From NCBI GenBank assembly GCA_964602445.1, contig CAZRQV010000021.1, forward strand, positions 1 through 35,651: a DNA stretch of 35,651 nucleotides, in the 5' to 3' direction. The stretch is from HGM12587 sp964602445. Lineage in GTDB: Bacteria; Bacillota; Clostridia; Lachnospirales; Lachnospiraceae. Positions 15,382 to 22,538 of the stretch are shown here, piece by piece; the stretch's first letter is position 1, and each line of letters starts with the position of its first letter. A program made the translations under genes and the position numbers. The notes below the pieces were generated by a model. It saw only the letters and a program-made list of their open reading frames with translations, had not been told where the DNA came from and made no database searches.

Positions 15382-15558
15382 TCAGATCTGATGTCTGACT
15401 ACTAAATATTCATCCCCATTTCTATAATACGGACAATTATAGTGGGAATCGCTGTAAAAACGTGCCACTTCATCTTCATCCAGATTTACCTGACACATAT
15501 AATCTTCATAATCTTCATCATATGCAAAATTTGCACATTCTTCACATCGGGTTGCCAT
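15382..15558 (-). CDS. DUF6472-family cysteine-rich acidic mini-protein
   Basis: A 58-residue protein, starting MATRCEECANFAYDEDYEDY. Four cysteines in the pattern C-x2-C...C...C (CEEC, MCQV, NCPYY) suggest a small zinc-binding fold, and the chain is highly acidic. It matches the DUF6472 pattern common in Clostridia (CxxC, DEDYEDY, FYSDSxYNCPYY); function unknown. The ATG at 15556-15558 has GGAGG six bases upstream. It lies 20 nt after yqeY and is likely co-transcribed with it. Confidence 0.82.
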   Translation of the reverse strand: MATRCEECANFAYDEDYEDYMCQVNLDEDEVARFYSDSHYNCPYYRNGDEYLVVRHQI

Positions 15559-15578
15559 GGTATCCTCCAAGATTCTGA

Positions 15579-16016
15579 TTATTTACACAGTTCTGCAACC
15601 ACTTCGTTGATCACTTTTCCGTCTGCTTTTCCCTTCAGTTCACCCATAACGTTTTTCATGATCATACCTTTATTTTTCGTAGCTACTACCTCTGCGAATT
15701 TTTCTAAAATTACTGCTTTTACTTCTTCTGCGGAAAGCATCTTTGGTGCATATTCTTCAAAGATGGTATAACGTGCCTGATAACTTTCCAAAAGATCTGT
15801 TCTTTCTGCCGGACAGGTATCTACCTGTTCCTTTACGCTCTTTAATTCCTTTAAGATTACTCTGTCTACCAGTTCTTCCGGAATATCATCACGTACTTTT
15901 TCGTCAATCGCCACTTTTTTTACTGCACTGACCAGAGAAGAGATGGCATCTTTTCTCACTTTATCTTTTGCTTTCATGGCTGCGATCATATCTTTCTGTA
16001 ATGTTTCTAATTTCAT
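15579..16016 (-). CDS. yqeY: GatB/YqeY domain protein
   Basis: A 145-residue, mainly helical protein with the stand-alone YqeY domain related to the tail of the amidotransferase subunit GatB. Characteristic blocks: LQKDMIAAMKAKDKVRKDAI, RTDLLESYQARYTIFEEYAP and GMIMKNVMGELKGKADGKVI. The family is thought to interact with tRNA or its enzymes, but its role is unproven. AGGAGG precedes the start and a good promoter lies 84 nt upstream. In many Firmicutes it sits near rpsU; that gene is not seen here. Confidence 0.92.
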   Translation of the reverse strand: MKLETLQKDMIAAMKAKDKVRKDAISSLVSAVKKVAIDEKVRDDIPEELVDRVILKELKSVKEQVDTCPAERTDLLESYQARYTIFEEYAPKMLSAEEVKAVILEKFAEVVATKNKGMIMKNVMGELKGKADGKVINEVVAELCK

Positions 16017-16099
16017 TTCATTTTCCTCCTGTATCCATTCTGCTTCAAACTGTATTCTGACTTTCTAAAATCTTTTCGCAGTTTTACGCTTTACAAGTT

Positions 16100-16128
16100 A
16101 TTGTACTCTCAGTACTTTTATTTTTCAA
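16100..16128 (-). promoter_or_regulatory. SigmaA promoter for yqeY
   Basis: Minus strand TTGAAA (16123-16128), 17-nt spacer, TACAAT (16100-16105), six bases after the metA stop codon. Confidence 0.7.
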
Positions 16129-16133
16129 GGGAT

Positions 16134-17051
16134 CTATTTTTCGTCTTCCCATTCATATGGCGTGTTCTGATATACATAATAATTCAGCCAGTTCGTATAC
16201 AGCGTATTGGCATGGGCTCTCCACTGAAGTGCCGGTCTCTGCTCCGGATCATCGTTCGGATAATAATTTTTCGGTACCTGAATATCCAGACCTTTCAGCT
16301 TGTCTCTGCGATACTCTTTGTCCAGTGTTACACGGTCATATTCCGGATGTCCCATGACAAAGATTTTCTTTCCGTTTTCTGCCATACAAATAAAGACTCC
16401 TGCTTCCGGTGATTCTGCCATGATCTTCAAATGCGGGCAATTGGCAATGGCATCTCTGGATACGGTTGTATGACGGGAATGAGGTGCTACAAAATAGTCA
16501 TCAAAGCCTCTGACCAGTGGTTCTCTGCGGTTCTGTACCTTATGCTGATAAATTCCGAATAATTTCTGCGGAAGCAGTGTTTTTTCCAAACCATAATAAT
16601 AGTACAATGCTGCCTGGGCACCCCAACAAATATGAAGCGTTGAGGTTACATGGGTTTCACTCCATGCAAATACTTCTTTTAATTCTTCCCAATAATCCAC
16701 TTCTTCAAACGGCAGATGTTCCACCGGTGCTCCGGTAATGATCAGTCCATCGAAACGACGTTTTTTTACAGAATCAAATGGTTCATAAAATTTATTGATA
16801 TGACTGGATGATGTGTTTTTTGATTCATGGCTTGTCATGGTAATAAAAGTCACATCAATCTGGATCGGTGTATTTGAGAAAGAACGGAGCAGCTGAAGTT
16901 CTGTATCCTCTTTCAACGGCATTAAATTCAGGATTCCTACTTTTAACGGACGGATTTCCTGACGAATGGCACGATTTTCATCCATCACAAATATATTTTC
17001 TTCTTCCAACAATCCACGCGCCGGAAGTTCATTTTGTATTCTGATTGGCAT
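16134..17051 (-). CDS. metA: Homoserine O-acyltransferase MetA, acetyl-CoA type predicted
   Basis: A 305-residue enzyme that acylates homoserine, opening methionine synthesis. Starting at MPIRIQNELPARGLLEEENI (GGAG nine bases upstream), catalytic Cys142 lies in LHICWGAQ, and His235 and Glu237 in VMGHPEYD. The residue at position 111 is Glu (TGAPVEHLPFEEVDYW), where E. coli has Gly. That position is known to switch acyl specificity, Glu favouring acetyl-CoA. I therefore predict O-acetylhomoserine as product, although automatic names usually say succinyltransferase. It stands alone between cobS and yqeY. No SAM riboswitch is visible in the 121-nt leader, only short hairpins. Confidence 0.95.
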   Translation of the reverse strand: MPIRIQNELPARGLLEEENIFVMDENRAIRQEIRPLKVGILNLMPLKEDTELQLLRSFSNTPIQIDVTFITMTSHESKNTSSSHINKFYEPFDSVKKRRFDGLIITGAPVEHLPFEEVDYWEELKEVFAWSETHVTSTLHICWGAQAALYYYYGLEKTLLPQKLFGIYQHKVQNRREPLVRGFDDYFVAPHSRHTTVSRDAIANCPHLKIMAESPEAGVFICMAENGKKIFVMGHPEYDRVTLDKEYRRDKLKGLDIQVPKNYYPNDDPEQRPALQWRAHANTLYTNWLNYYVYQNTPYEWEDEK

Positions 17052-17095
17052 ATTTTGTTTTCTCCTTCTATTGATTTCTCTTTGCTGCAAAGGAA

Positions 17096-17124
17096 AGCTA
17101 GTGAACAGATTCCGTTCACTAGCT
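17096..17124 (-). terminator. Hairpin between cobS and metA (terminator or leader fold)
   Basis: A perfect 11-bp repeat: AGCTAGTGAAC (17096-17106), loop AGATTCC, complement 17114-17124. On the minus strand TTCCTTTG follows, only a weak tail. A smaller GCGG-GAGATA-CCGC hairpin lies just upstream in the same transcript. It is placed to end cobS or to control metA. Confidence 0.45.
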
Positions 17125-17172
17125 CATTTTACGCTACCGGATGCGGTATCTCCCGCAAGTTCCATCTATCTT

Positions 17173-17937
17173 TTATAAGAATTTCCAAGCAACTAAAACT
17201 ACACATGGGATCACCAGTTCACAGATTTGAACATAGTATCCTGCAACATCTTTTGTAACTCCTCCGAAATGTTTCCTGGACATATAATAATAATATCCAA
17301 AAGAAACCAGTGCTCCTAATACTCCCATACTTCCATATAATGGTTCCTGGCTGCACATAAAAACTGCACAGAGTACAATATAAATCAGCATAATGATTCC
17401 AACGATTCTCTTATGAGATCCGCTCATAAATTCATCGACTCCTCTGCTTGTTTTTGCATGTGGGAAAAGTACGATTGCAAGACCGCTTAATGCTCTGGAC
17501 AGTACAAATCCAAACGCCAGCACCGGAACTGCATTGATCGGCATTTCACTCCACACACCCAATGCGATCAGAAAATACGCAAATGTCATAATGATTGCAA
17601 AAGAACCGGTATGGGTATCTCTTAAAATTTCCAATTTTCCTTCTACGGTCTTATGAGAACAGATTGCATCTACGGTATTGATAAATCCATCCACATGCAC
17701 TCCGCCGGAAACGATCACCGGAACAGTTACAAACACAACTGCCGGCAAAAAGCTGTAATTACAAAGATAGGGCCAGCCAATATTCCATCCATACAGAAGC
17801 CCCCCTATTACAGCACCGATCAATGGAAAAAAACACAAGGTATATTTCATGCTCTTTTTCGAACATTCCACATTCGGCATTGGAATTTTAGAATAGACTG
17901 CAAACGCAGTTACCAGACCATCCCAAATTGTTTTCAT
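17173..17937 (-). CDS. cobS: Adenosylcobinamide-GDP ribazoletransferase (cobalamin synthase)
   Basis: A 254-residue polytopic membrane enzyme that joins adenosylcobinamide-GDP with alpha-ribazole (or its phosphate) in the last steps of cobalamin assembly. Diagnostic: FAVYSKIPMPNVECSKKSMK near the start, the GGVHVDGFINTVDAI metal/substrate motif, and DTHTGSFAIIMTFAYFLIALG. No other cobalamin gene is next to it, and no B12 riboswitch was seen in the upstream gap. GGAGG precedes the start. Confidence 0.95.
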   Translation of the reverse strand: MKTIWDGLVTAFAVYSKIPMPNVECSKKSMKYTLCFFPLIGAVIGGLLYGWNIGWPYLCNYSFLPAVVFVTVPVIVSGGVHVDGFINTVDAICSHKTVEGKLEILRDTHTGSFAIIMTFAYFLIALGVWSEMPINAVPVLAFGFVLSRALSGLAIVLFPHAKTSRGVDEFMSGSHKRIVGIIMLIYIVLCAVFMCSQEPLYGSMGVLGALVSFGYYYYMSRKHFGGVTKDVAGYYVQICELVIPCVVLVAWKFL

Positions 17938-18024
17938 GATAAAATTCCTCCAAAACGTTCTTTTTCTGCAATGATCCTTTTTCTGGGAATCATCACCATT
18001 TTTTCTAAAATATACTTTCTTTCC

Positions 18025-18053
18025 ATTGTAAAGTTTTTTCTCTTTTCATGCAA
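18025..18053 (-). promoter_or_regulatory. Probable cobS promoter
   Basis: Minus strand TTGCAT (18048-18053), 17-nt spacer, TACAAT (18025-18030), about 88 nt before the cobS ATG. Confidence 0.55.
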
Positions 18054-18114
18054 CCCCAAACGCATAATTTAAGAAAATCTTCGGTTTTTGCCGCTGGTAT
18101 TTTCTGCTGCGTTC

Positions 18115-18942
18115 CTAACTTTCATTTGCGATCACTTCTTCTAATGTTCCAAAAGAATATCCTTCTTTTTCCCATCTCGTCAGTAGTTCATCTAAAATTT
18201 CTGCATTCGTGGAGGAGGTACTATGAAGCAGTACCACTGCTCCCGGATGAACTCTGGACATCAGCTTTGAAAAGGCTTCTTCGTGGGAAGGCTGGGCATC
18301 CTGTTTCCAATCAACATACGCCAGGCTCCAGAAAAAGGTATGATATCCCAATTTTTTTGCCTGCTTTAGATTTTCCTGACTGTATTTGCCCTGAGGCGGC
18401 CGATAGAATTTGGTCATTTTCTGTCCTGTGATCTCTTCATATTTTTCTTCCACCGTTTCCATTTCTTCCTGAAAGCGTTCCGGATCTGATATTTTTGACA
18501 TATCATAGTGGTGATACGTATGATTTCCTACTGTATGCCCTTCTTCTGTCATCTGCTTCACAAGCTCCGACGCCGTCTCCAGATAATGTCCTACCACAAA
18601 GAACGTGGCCTTAACATTATGCTTCTTTAATGCTTCCAGAATCGCTGGCGTATTTCCATTTTCATATCCGGCATCAAAGGTGAGATAGAGCCGTTTTTCT
18701 GATGTATCTCCCAGAAAATACGTCTGCAGCTCTTTTAGTTCTTCCACGGAAGCCATTCCTGTGGGTGGCTGCCCTTCTTCTGAAAATCCCAGTCCCCAAT
18801 TCTGTGTTTCCAAAACCACCGCATCCGACAGAATACTCTGCACTTTTTCTTCTTTCTGAGATCCTGCCGCTAATGCACCTGCAAGATAACACAGGACAAA
18901 CAGCAGTAAGACACCGATTCCCTTAAAAATCCTTTCTTTCAT
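18115..18942 (-). CDS. pdaA: PdaA-like peptidoglycan polysaccharide deacetylase
   Basis: A 275-residue protein with an N-terminal signal/anchor helix (residues 5-24) and a NodB deacetylase domain. Conserved motifs: LTFDAGYENGNT (catalytic base and metal Asp), GNHTYHHYDM (metal His pair), YRPPQGKYS and VVLLHSTSST. The DAGYENG form and overall layout match PdaA, which removes acetyl groups from muramic acid before delta-lactam formation in spore cortex, suggesting but not proving a sporulating ancestor. The ATG at 18940-18942 follows a close GGAGGG. A longer frame starting at TTG 19044 is rejected because it begins inside the tsf terminator. Confidence 0.88.
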   Translation of the reverse strand: MKERIFKGIGVLLLFVLCYLAGALAAGSQKEEKVQSILSDAVVLETQNWGLGFSEEGQPPTGMASVEELKELQTYFLGDTSEKRLYLTFDAGYENGNTPAILEALKKHNVKATFFVVGHYLETASELVKQMTEEGHTVGNHTYHHYDMSKISDPERFQEEMETVEEKYEEITGQKMTKFYRPPQGKYSQENLKQAKKLGYHTFFWSLAYVDWKQDAQPSHEEAFSKLMSRVHPGAVVLLHSTSSTNAEILDELLTRWEKEGYSFGTLEEVIANES

Positions 18943-19013
18943 ATCCCTCCGGTTACAGCATAAAAGTATCTTTTTCCAGACAGCTTTCCATTCACTGCCC
19001 TTTTTTGCTGCAC

Positions 19014-19053
19014 AAAAAAAGCTTTTGGAACAATATATGCCCAAAAGCTTTTT
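19014..19053 (-). terminator. Intrinsic terminator after tsf
   Basis: Perfect 13-bp repeat AAAAAGCTTTTGG (19016-19028) and CCAAAAGCTTTTT (19041-19053) with a 12-nt loop; the minus-strand transcript ends in seven Ts. It lies 27 nt after the tsf stop. Confidence 0.9.
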
Positions 19054-19080
19054 CTATACTTTTTATCTAATGAAACTCGA

Positions 19081-20160
19081 TTAGTTTCCAGCCATCTGTT
19101 TTGCAACTTCTGCTGCGAAATCTTCGTTTTTCTTTTCCATACCTTCGCCTACTTCGAAACGAACTACGTTCTTGATTACAAGAGCGTTGTTTACGGATTT
19201 CAGGTATGCTGCAACTGTCTGTTTTCCATCTTCTGCTTTTACATAAGTCTGGTCTAATAAACAGATATCTTTCAGCTGTTTAGAAATACGTCCTTCGATT
19301 GCGCCGCTGAAGATTTTGTTTGCCATGATGTTTTCTTTATCAGCCATAGCTAATTCTGCTAATGCAGCTTTTGCTTCTTTAGAAAGGAAGTTGAATAAGA
19401 AGTTCATATTGCTCTTCTTTTCTTCATAGATTGCGATATCTTCATCACTCCAAACTTTTTCTTCGCATGCTTTGCTGATCAGAGCATTTAAGATTGGTTT
19501 TGGAAGAGATGCTGGATCATTTAAGGAAGAATCGATTGTGATTTCTCTCATTTTATCGATTTCTGCCTGAGCAATGTCATCTCTGCTGATGTATTCTGGT
19601 TTCATAGCTGCAACCTGCATTGCAATATTTGTAAGAGCTTCTCTTGCATCTGTTGTGCCTTCTGCTGCTACGATTACACCAATCTTACCACCTGCATGAA
19701 GGTAGCTTGCTACACATTCGCCAGAGATTTTTTCAAATCTACGGATTGATAATTTTTCTCCGATTGTAGCAGTTTTTTCGATCAGTTCATCTTTCAAACC
19801 ATTCATTTCAAGAAGTGCTTCTACGTCTTCACCGTTTTTACCGCCGTTTAAACCGGAAGTAAGTGCAGTATCAGCTACTAACTGTACGAAATTCTGGAAT
19901 ACTTCATTCTTTGCAACGAAGTCTGTTTCAGAGTTAACTTCTGCAACAACAACTTCTGTATCGTTCATAGCAACACGTGCGATACCTTCAGCTGCAATAC
20001 GGGAAGCTTTCTTTTCCATTTTAGCTGCACCGCTTTTTCTTAAAACTTCAACAGCTGCTTCCATATCACCATTTGTTTCTGCAAGTGCTTTTTTGCAGTC
20101 CATCATGCCGGCACCTGTCATTTCTCTTAATTCTTTAACCATTCCTGCTGTGATAGCCAT
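19081..20160 (-). CDS. tsf: Elongation factor Ts, with C-domain insertion
   Basis: The guanine-nucleotide exchange factor for EF-Tu. The N-terminal UBA-like domain (MVKELREMTGAGMMDCKKAL) and core motif (EVNSETDFVAKNEVF) are typical, and the C-terminus has LKDICLLDQTYVKAEDGKQT. At 359 residues it is clearly longer than the roughly 280-310 usual in bacteria. The extra sequence lies around residues 209-273, where a helical stretch (including LPKPILNALISKACEEKVWS and NMNFLFNFLSKEAKAALAEL) interrupts the usual path from KMREI... to ...KENIMANKI. The frame is intact and acidic like the rest, so this looks like a genuine insertion in the dimerisation region. AGGAGG precedes the ATG. Confidence 0.96.
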   Translation of the reverse strand: MAITAGMVKELREMTGAGMMDCKKALAETNGDMEAAVEVLRKSGAAKMEKKASRIAAEGIARVAMNDTEVVVAEVNSETDFVAKNEVFQNFVQLVADTALTSGLNGGKNGEDVEALLEMNGLKDELIEKTATIGEKLSIRRFEKISGECVASYLHAGGKIGVIVAAEGTTDAREALTNIAMQVAAMKPEYISRDDIAQAEIDKMREITIDSSLNDPASLPKPILNALISKACEEKVWSDEDIAIYEEKKSNMNFLFNFLSKEAKAALAELAMADKENIMANKIFSGAIEGRISKQLKDICLLDQTYVKAEDGKQTVAAYLKSVNNALVIKNVVRFEVGEGMEKKNEDFAAEVAKQMAGN

Positions 20161-20222
20161 AGTGTTAATCCTCCTAATCGTAAAATCATAAAAAACACGC
20201 TTTGCGGGTTTCTCAGATTACT

Positions 20223-20273
20223 GCGGGGCACATCAAACATTCCTGAACACGGAATATTTGATGTACGATCCGC
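20223..20273 (-). repeat. Large hairpin between rpsB and tsf
   Basis: ACATCAAACATTCC (20230-20243) pairs along 14 bp, with one G-U, with GGAATATTTGATGT (20251-20264) around a 7-nt loop; GCGG (20223-20226) and CCGC (20270-20273) can extend it. No T-run follows on the minus strand, so it looks like an RNA stability, processing or tuning element rather than a terminator. Confidence 0.55.
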
Positions 20274-20300
20274 GTAAAACAAAATCATTTTTTATAATGA

Positions 20301-21026
20301 TTATTCTTCTACTGCTTCTGCTTCTTCAGCTACTTCTTCTGCTTCGCCCTGATTTGCTTCAACTACAGCATCAGCCATTTTTGCAACGATTAATTTAACT
20401 GCACGGATTGCATCATCGTTACCTGGGATTACGTAATCTAATTCTTCTGGGTCACAGTTTGTATCAGCGATACCGATCAATGGAATACCAAGTGTATGAG
20501 CTTCCTGTACGCAGATTCTTTCTTTCTTAGGGTCAACTACGAAGATAGCATCTGGGATCTTCTTCATATCTTTGATACCGCCAAGGTTTTTCTGAAGTTT
20601 TTCGAGTTCTTTCTTTAATTCGATAACTTCTTTTTTAGGAAGAACATCAAATGTTCCATCTTCCTGCATTGTTTCGATAGCTTTTAATCTAGCGATACGT
20701 CCCTGGATTGTTTTGAAGTTAGTAAGCATACCGCCTAACCATCTTTCGTTTACATAGAACATTCCGCATCTTTCAGCTTCTGTTTTGATCGCGTCCTGAG
20801 CCTGTTTCTTTGTTCCTACGAAAAGAACTGTACCACCATCTGCTGCGATATCAGAGATTGCTTTGTAAGCTTCGTCAACTTTACCTACAGATTTCTGTAA
20901 GTCGATGATGTAGATACCATTTCTTTCTGTGTAGATGTATGGAGCCATCTTAGGATTCCATCTTCTTGTCTGATGTCCAAAATGTACACCTGCTTCGAGT
21001 AACTGTTTCATTGAAATAACGCTCAT
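20301..21026 (-). CDS. rpsB: 30S ribosomal protein S2
   Basis: A 241-residue small-subunit protein. Recognised by MKQLLEAGVHFGHQTRRWNP, KMAPYIYTERNGIYIIDLQK, FVGTKKQAQDAIK, NERWLGGMLTNFKT and PDAIFVVDPKKERI. The tail is strongly acidic (EEVAEEAEAVEE). GGAGG precedes the start. Together with tsf it forms the conserved rpsB-tsf unit, driven by a strong promoter through a roughly 110-nt structured leader. Confidence 0.98.
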   Translation of the reverse strand: MSVISMKQLLEAGVHFGHQTRRWNPKMAPYIYTERNGIYIIDLQKSVGKVDEAYKAISDIAADGGTVLFVGTKKQAQDAIKTEAERCGMFYVNERWLGGMLTNFKTIQGRIARLKAIETMQEDGTFDVLPKKEVIELKKELEKLQKNLGGIKDMKKIPDAIFVVDPKKERICVQEAHTLGIPLIGIADTNCDPEELDYVIPGNDDAIRAVKLIVAKMADAVVEANQGEAEEVAEEAEAVEE

Positions 21027-21058
21027 TTTTTAATCCTCCGTTTTTGGTTTTTTTCTTC

Positions 21059-21117
21059 CACAAAGCTTCTTCTCTCCGAAAGACCTCTTTGGCACCATTT
21101 CAGAAATCCACTTTGTG
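21059..21117 (-). promoter_or_regulatory. Structured rpsB leader, possible S2 autoregulatory site
   Basis: The leader folds, by eye, into a closing stem CACAAAG/CTTTGTG (21111-21117 with 21059-21065) enclosing two hairpins: ATTT-CAG-AAAT (21097-21107) and CCAAAG/CTTTCGG with one bulged base (21076-21092). A multi-branched fold just ahead of rpsB fits the known habit of ribosomal-protein leaders acting as binding sites for their own product; regulation is inferred. Confidence 0.45.
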
Positions 21118-21139
21118 TGTTTTTTGCGTATACCGTTGT

Positions 21140-21168
21140 ATTGTAGCAGACATTTCCTATAATTGCAA
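21140..21168 (-). promoter_or_regulatory. Strong sigmaA promoter for rpsB-tsf
   Basis: Minus strand TTGCAA (21163-21168), 17-nt spacer, TACAAT (21140-21145), about 114 nt before rpsB. Confidence 0.75.
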
Positions 21169-21224
21169 GGGGATTTCACGATTTTTTAGCATTCATTACG
21201 CCCCCATAATAAAGGATCATTTTC

Positions 21225-21881
21225 CTAGTCTCTGCTTTCTATCATGAGAAAGATTCCCTTCTGAAATGCGATTGTTCCTTCTTCTTCTATTAGTTCATTG
21301 GAAATTCCCAAAGATCCACTCTCTCCCACACGAAAACAGAAGTCTTTTAATGGATATTTTAATCCGGTCAGCGTCACATGATCCACTTCTGTCGTCAGAG
21401 GAATCAGGGAAATATACGTCCCGTACTGCTCTTCTTTTTTGATATTCGTTGTTTTCGTCAAAACTCTCACCCGATTGTGGGCATCGACCATACAGCATTC
21501 GATTCCTTCTTTTGCCGGAAAAATCATACTCTGAACATTTCCAAACAAATGATCCAGACGATTTCCTTCGCTTGCCCCAAGGATTGTGATCTTTTCCGCC
21601 TTCAGGTCCATGGCAAGCCGAATGGCGATTTCCGTATCGGTATCGTCTTTTACCGGATTATATTTGTGGATCGGGATTCCCAGTGCCTCATATTCCGGCA
21701 GAAGACTCTCTCCCAACGTATCAAAATCTCCTACGATATGAGTAGGAAGAATTTCTTTTTCATTACAAAATGCCAGTCCTTTGTCCGCAGCGATCAAAAG
21801 TTCCGGCGATTCCTTTTCTAAAAATACAGAGGCAAACTGCATATCCAGTCTGCCCCCGCTGATGATCACGCACGATCTCAT
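21225..21881 (-). CDS. thiN: Thiamine diphosphokinase
   Basis: A 218-residue enzyme that converts thiamine to thiamine diphosphate using ATP. Motifs of the ThiN/TPK family: LLIAADKGLAFCNE, THIVGDFDTLGE, DDTDTEIAIRLAMDLKAEKI, and LGASEGNRLDHLFGNV. Its ATG abuts the TAG stop of rpe (TAGATG), indicating coupling. It is the last gene of the long operon; the order rsgA-rpe-thiN is common in Firmicutes. No strong terminator follows, so read-through to rpsB is possible. Confidence 0.93.
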   Translation of the reverse strand: MRSCVIISGGRLDMQFASVFLEKESPELLIAADKGLAFCNEKEILPTHIVGDFDTLGESLLPEYEALGIPIHKYNPVKDDTDTEIAIRLAMDLKAEKITILGASEGNRLDHLFGNVQSMIFPAKEGIECCMVDAHNRVRVLTKTTNIKKEEQYGTYISLIPLTTEVDHVTLTGLKYPLKDFCFRVGESGSLGISNELIEEEGTIAFQKGIFLMIESRD

Positions 21882-22538
21882 CTATACTTCCTCAAATGCT
21901 TTGTGGAATTTTTCTACCTGCTCTGTAATATGATCGCCAAATACAGCACTGCCTGCAACGATCACATTCGCACCAGCTTCTAAGATTTCTCTGACATTCT
22001 CCGGTGTTACTCCGCCGTCAATCTCAATATCCACCTGTAACCCTTTTGCATCGATCATTTCTTTTAATGCTTTGATCTTTGCCGTCATAGTCGGAATATA
22101 TTTCTGACCGCCGAATCCCGGGTTGACACTCATGAGAAGAACCATGTCCACATCTTCCAAAATATAATCCAGAGTACTCAAAGATGTTGCCGGATTTAAT
22201 ACGACACCTGCTTTTAATCCTTTTGCCTTAATGGCCTGCACCGTTCTGTGAAGATGTTTGCACGCTTCTACATGAACTGTGATCATATCTGCACCGGCTG
22301 CCGCCATATCATCAATGTATCTTACCGGCTCAGATACCATCATATGAACATCAAAAAACAGATTGGTCTGTTTTCTCAAAGATTTGATCACCGGCATTCC
22401 AAATGAAATACTTGGTACAAAATCTCCGTCCATCACATCCAGATGAAGCCATTTAACACCTGCTGCTTCTAATTCTCGTAACTGTTCTCCTGTTCTCCCA
22501 AAATCTGCGGAGAGGAGAGAAGGTGATAAAATTCTCAT
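21882..22538 (-). CDS. rpe: Ribulose-phosphate 3-epimerase
   Basis: A 218-residue TIM-barrel enzyme interconverting ribulose 5-phosphate and xylulose 5-phosphate in the pentose phosphate pathway. Key residues: SPSLLSADF, HLDVMDGDFVPSISFG, DVHMMVSEPVRYI, GVVLNPATSLSTLDYIL, MSVNPGFGGQKYI and IEIDGGVTPENV. Its start overlaps the rsgA stop by 4 nt (ATGA). Confidence 0.97.
   Translation of the reverse strand: MRILSPSLLSADFGRTGEQLRELEAAGVKWLHLDVMDGDFVPSISFGMPVIKSLRKQTNLFFDVHMMVSEPVRYIDDMAAAGADMITVHVEACKHLHRTVQAIKAKGLKAGVVLNPATSLSTLDYILEDVDMVLLMSVNPGFGGQKYIPTMTAKIKALKEMIDAKGLQVDIEIDGGVTPENVREILEAGANVIVAGSAVFGDHITEQVEKFHKAFEEV

Noticed and set aside
17052..17172. SAM (S-box) riboswitch before metA
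   Set aside because: The conserved S-box core is not visible; only simple hairpins are present.
17938..18114. Cobalamin riboswitch before cobS
   Set aside because: No B12-box-like motif was found and the gap is short, with an ordinary promoter.
18943..19044. N-terminal extension of the pdaA-like gene from TTG 19044
   Set aside because: It starts inside the tsf terminator and would place extra cysteine-rich residues ahead of a clear signal anchor.
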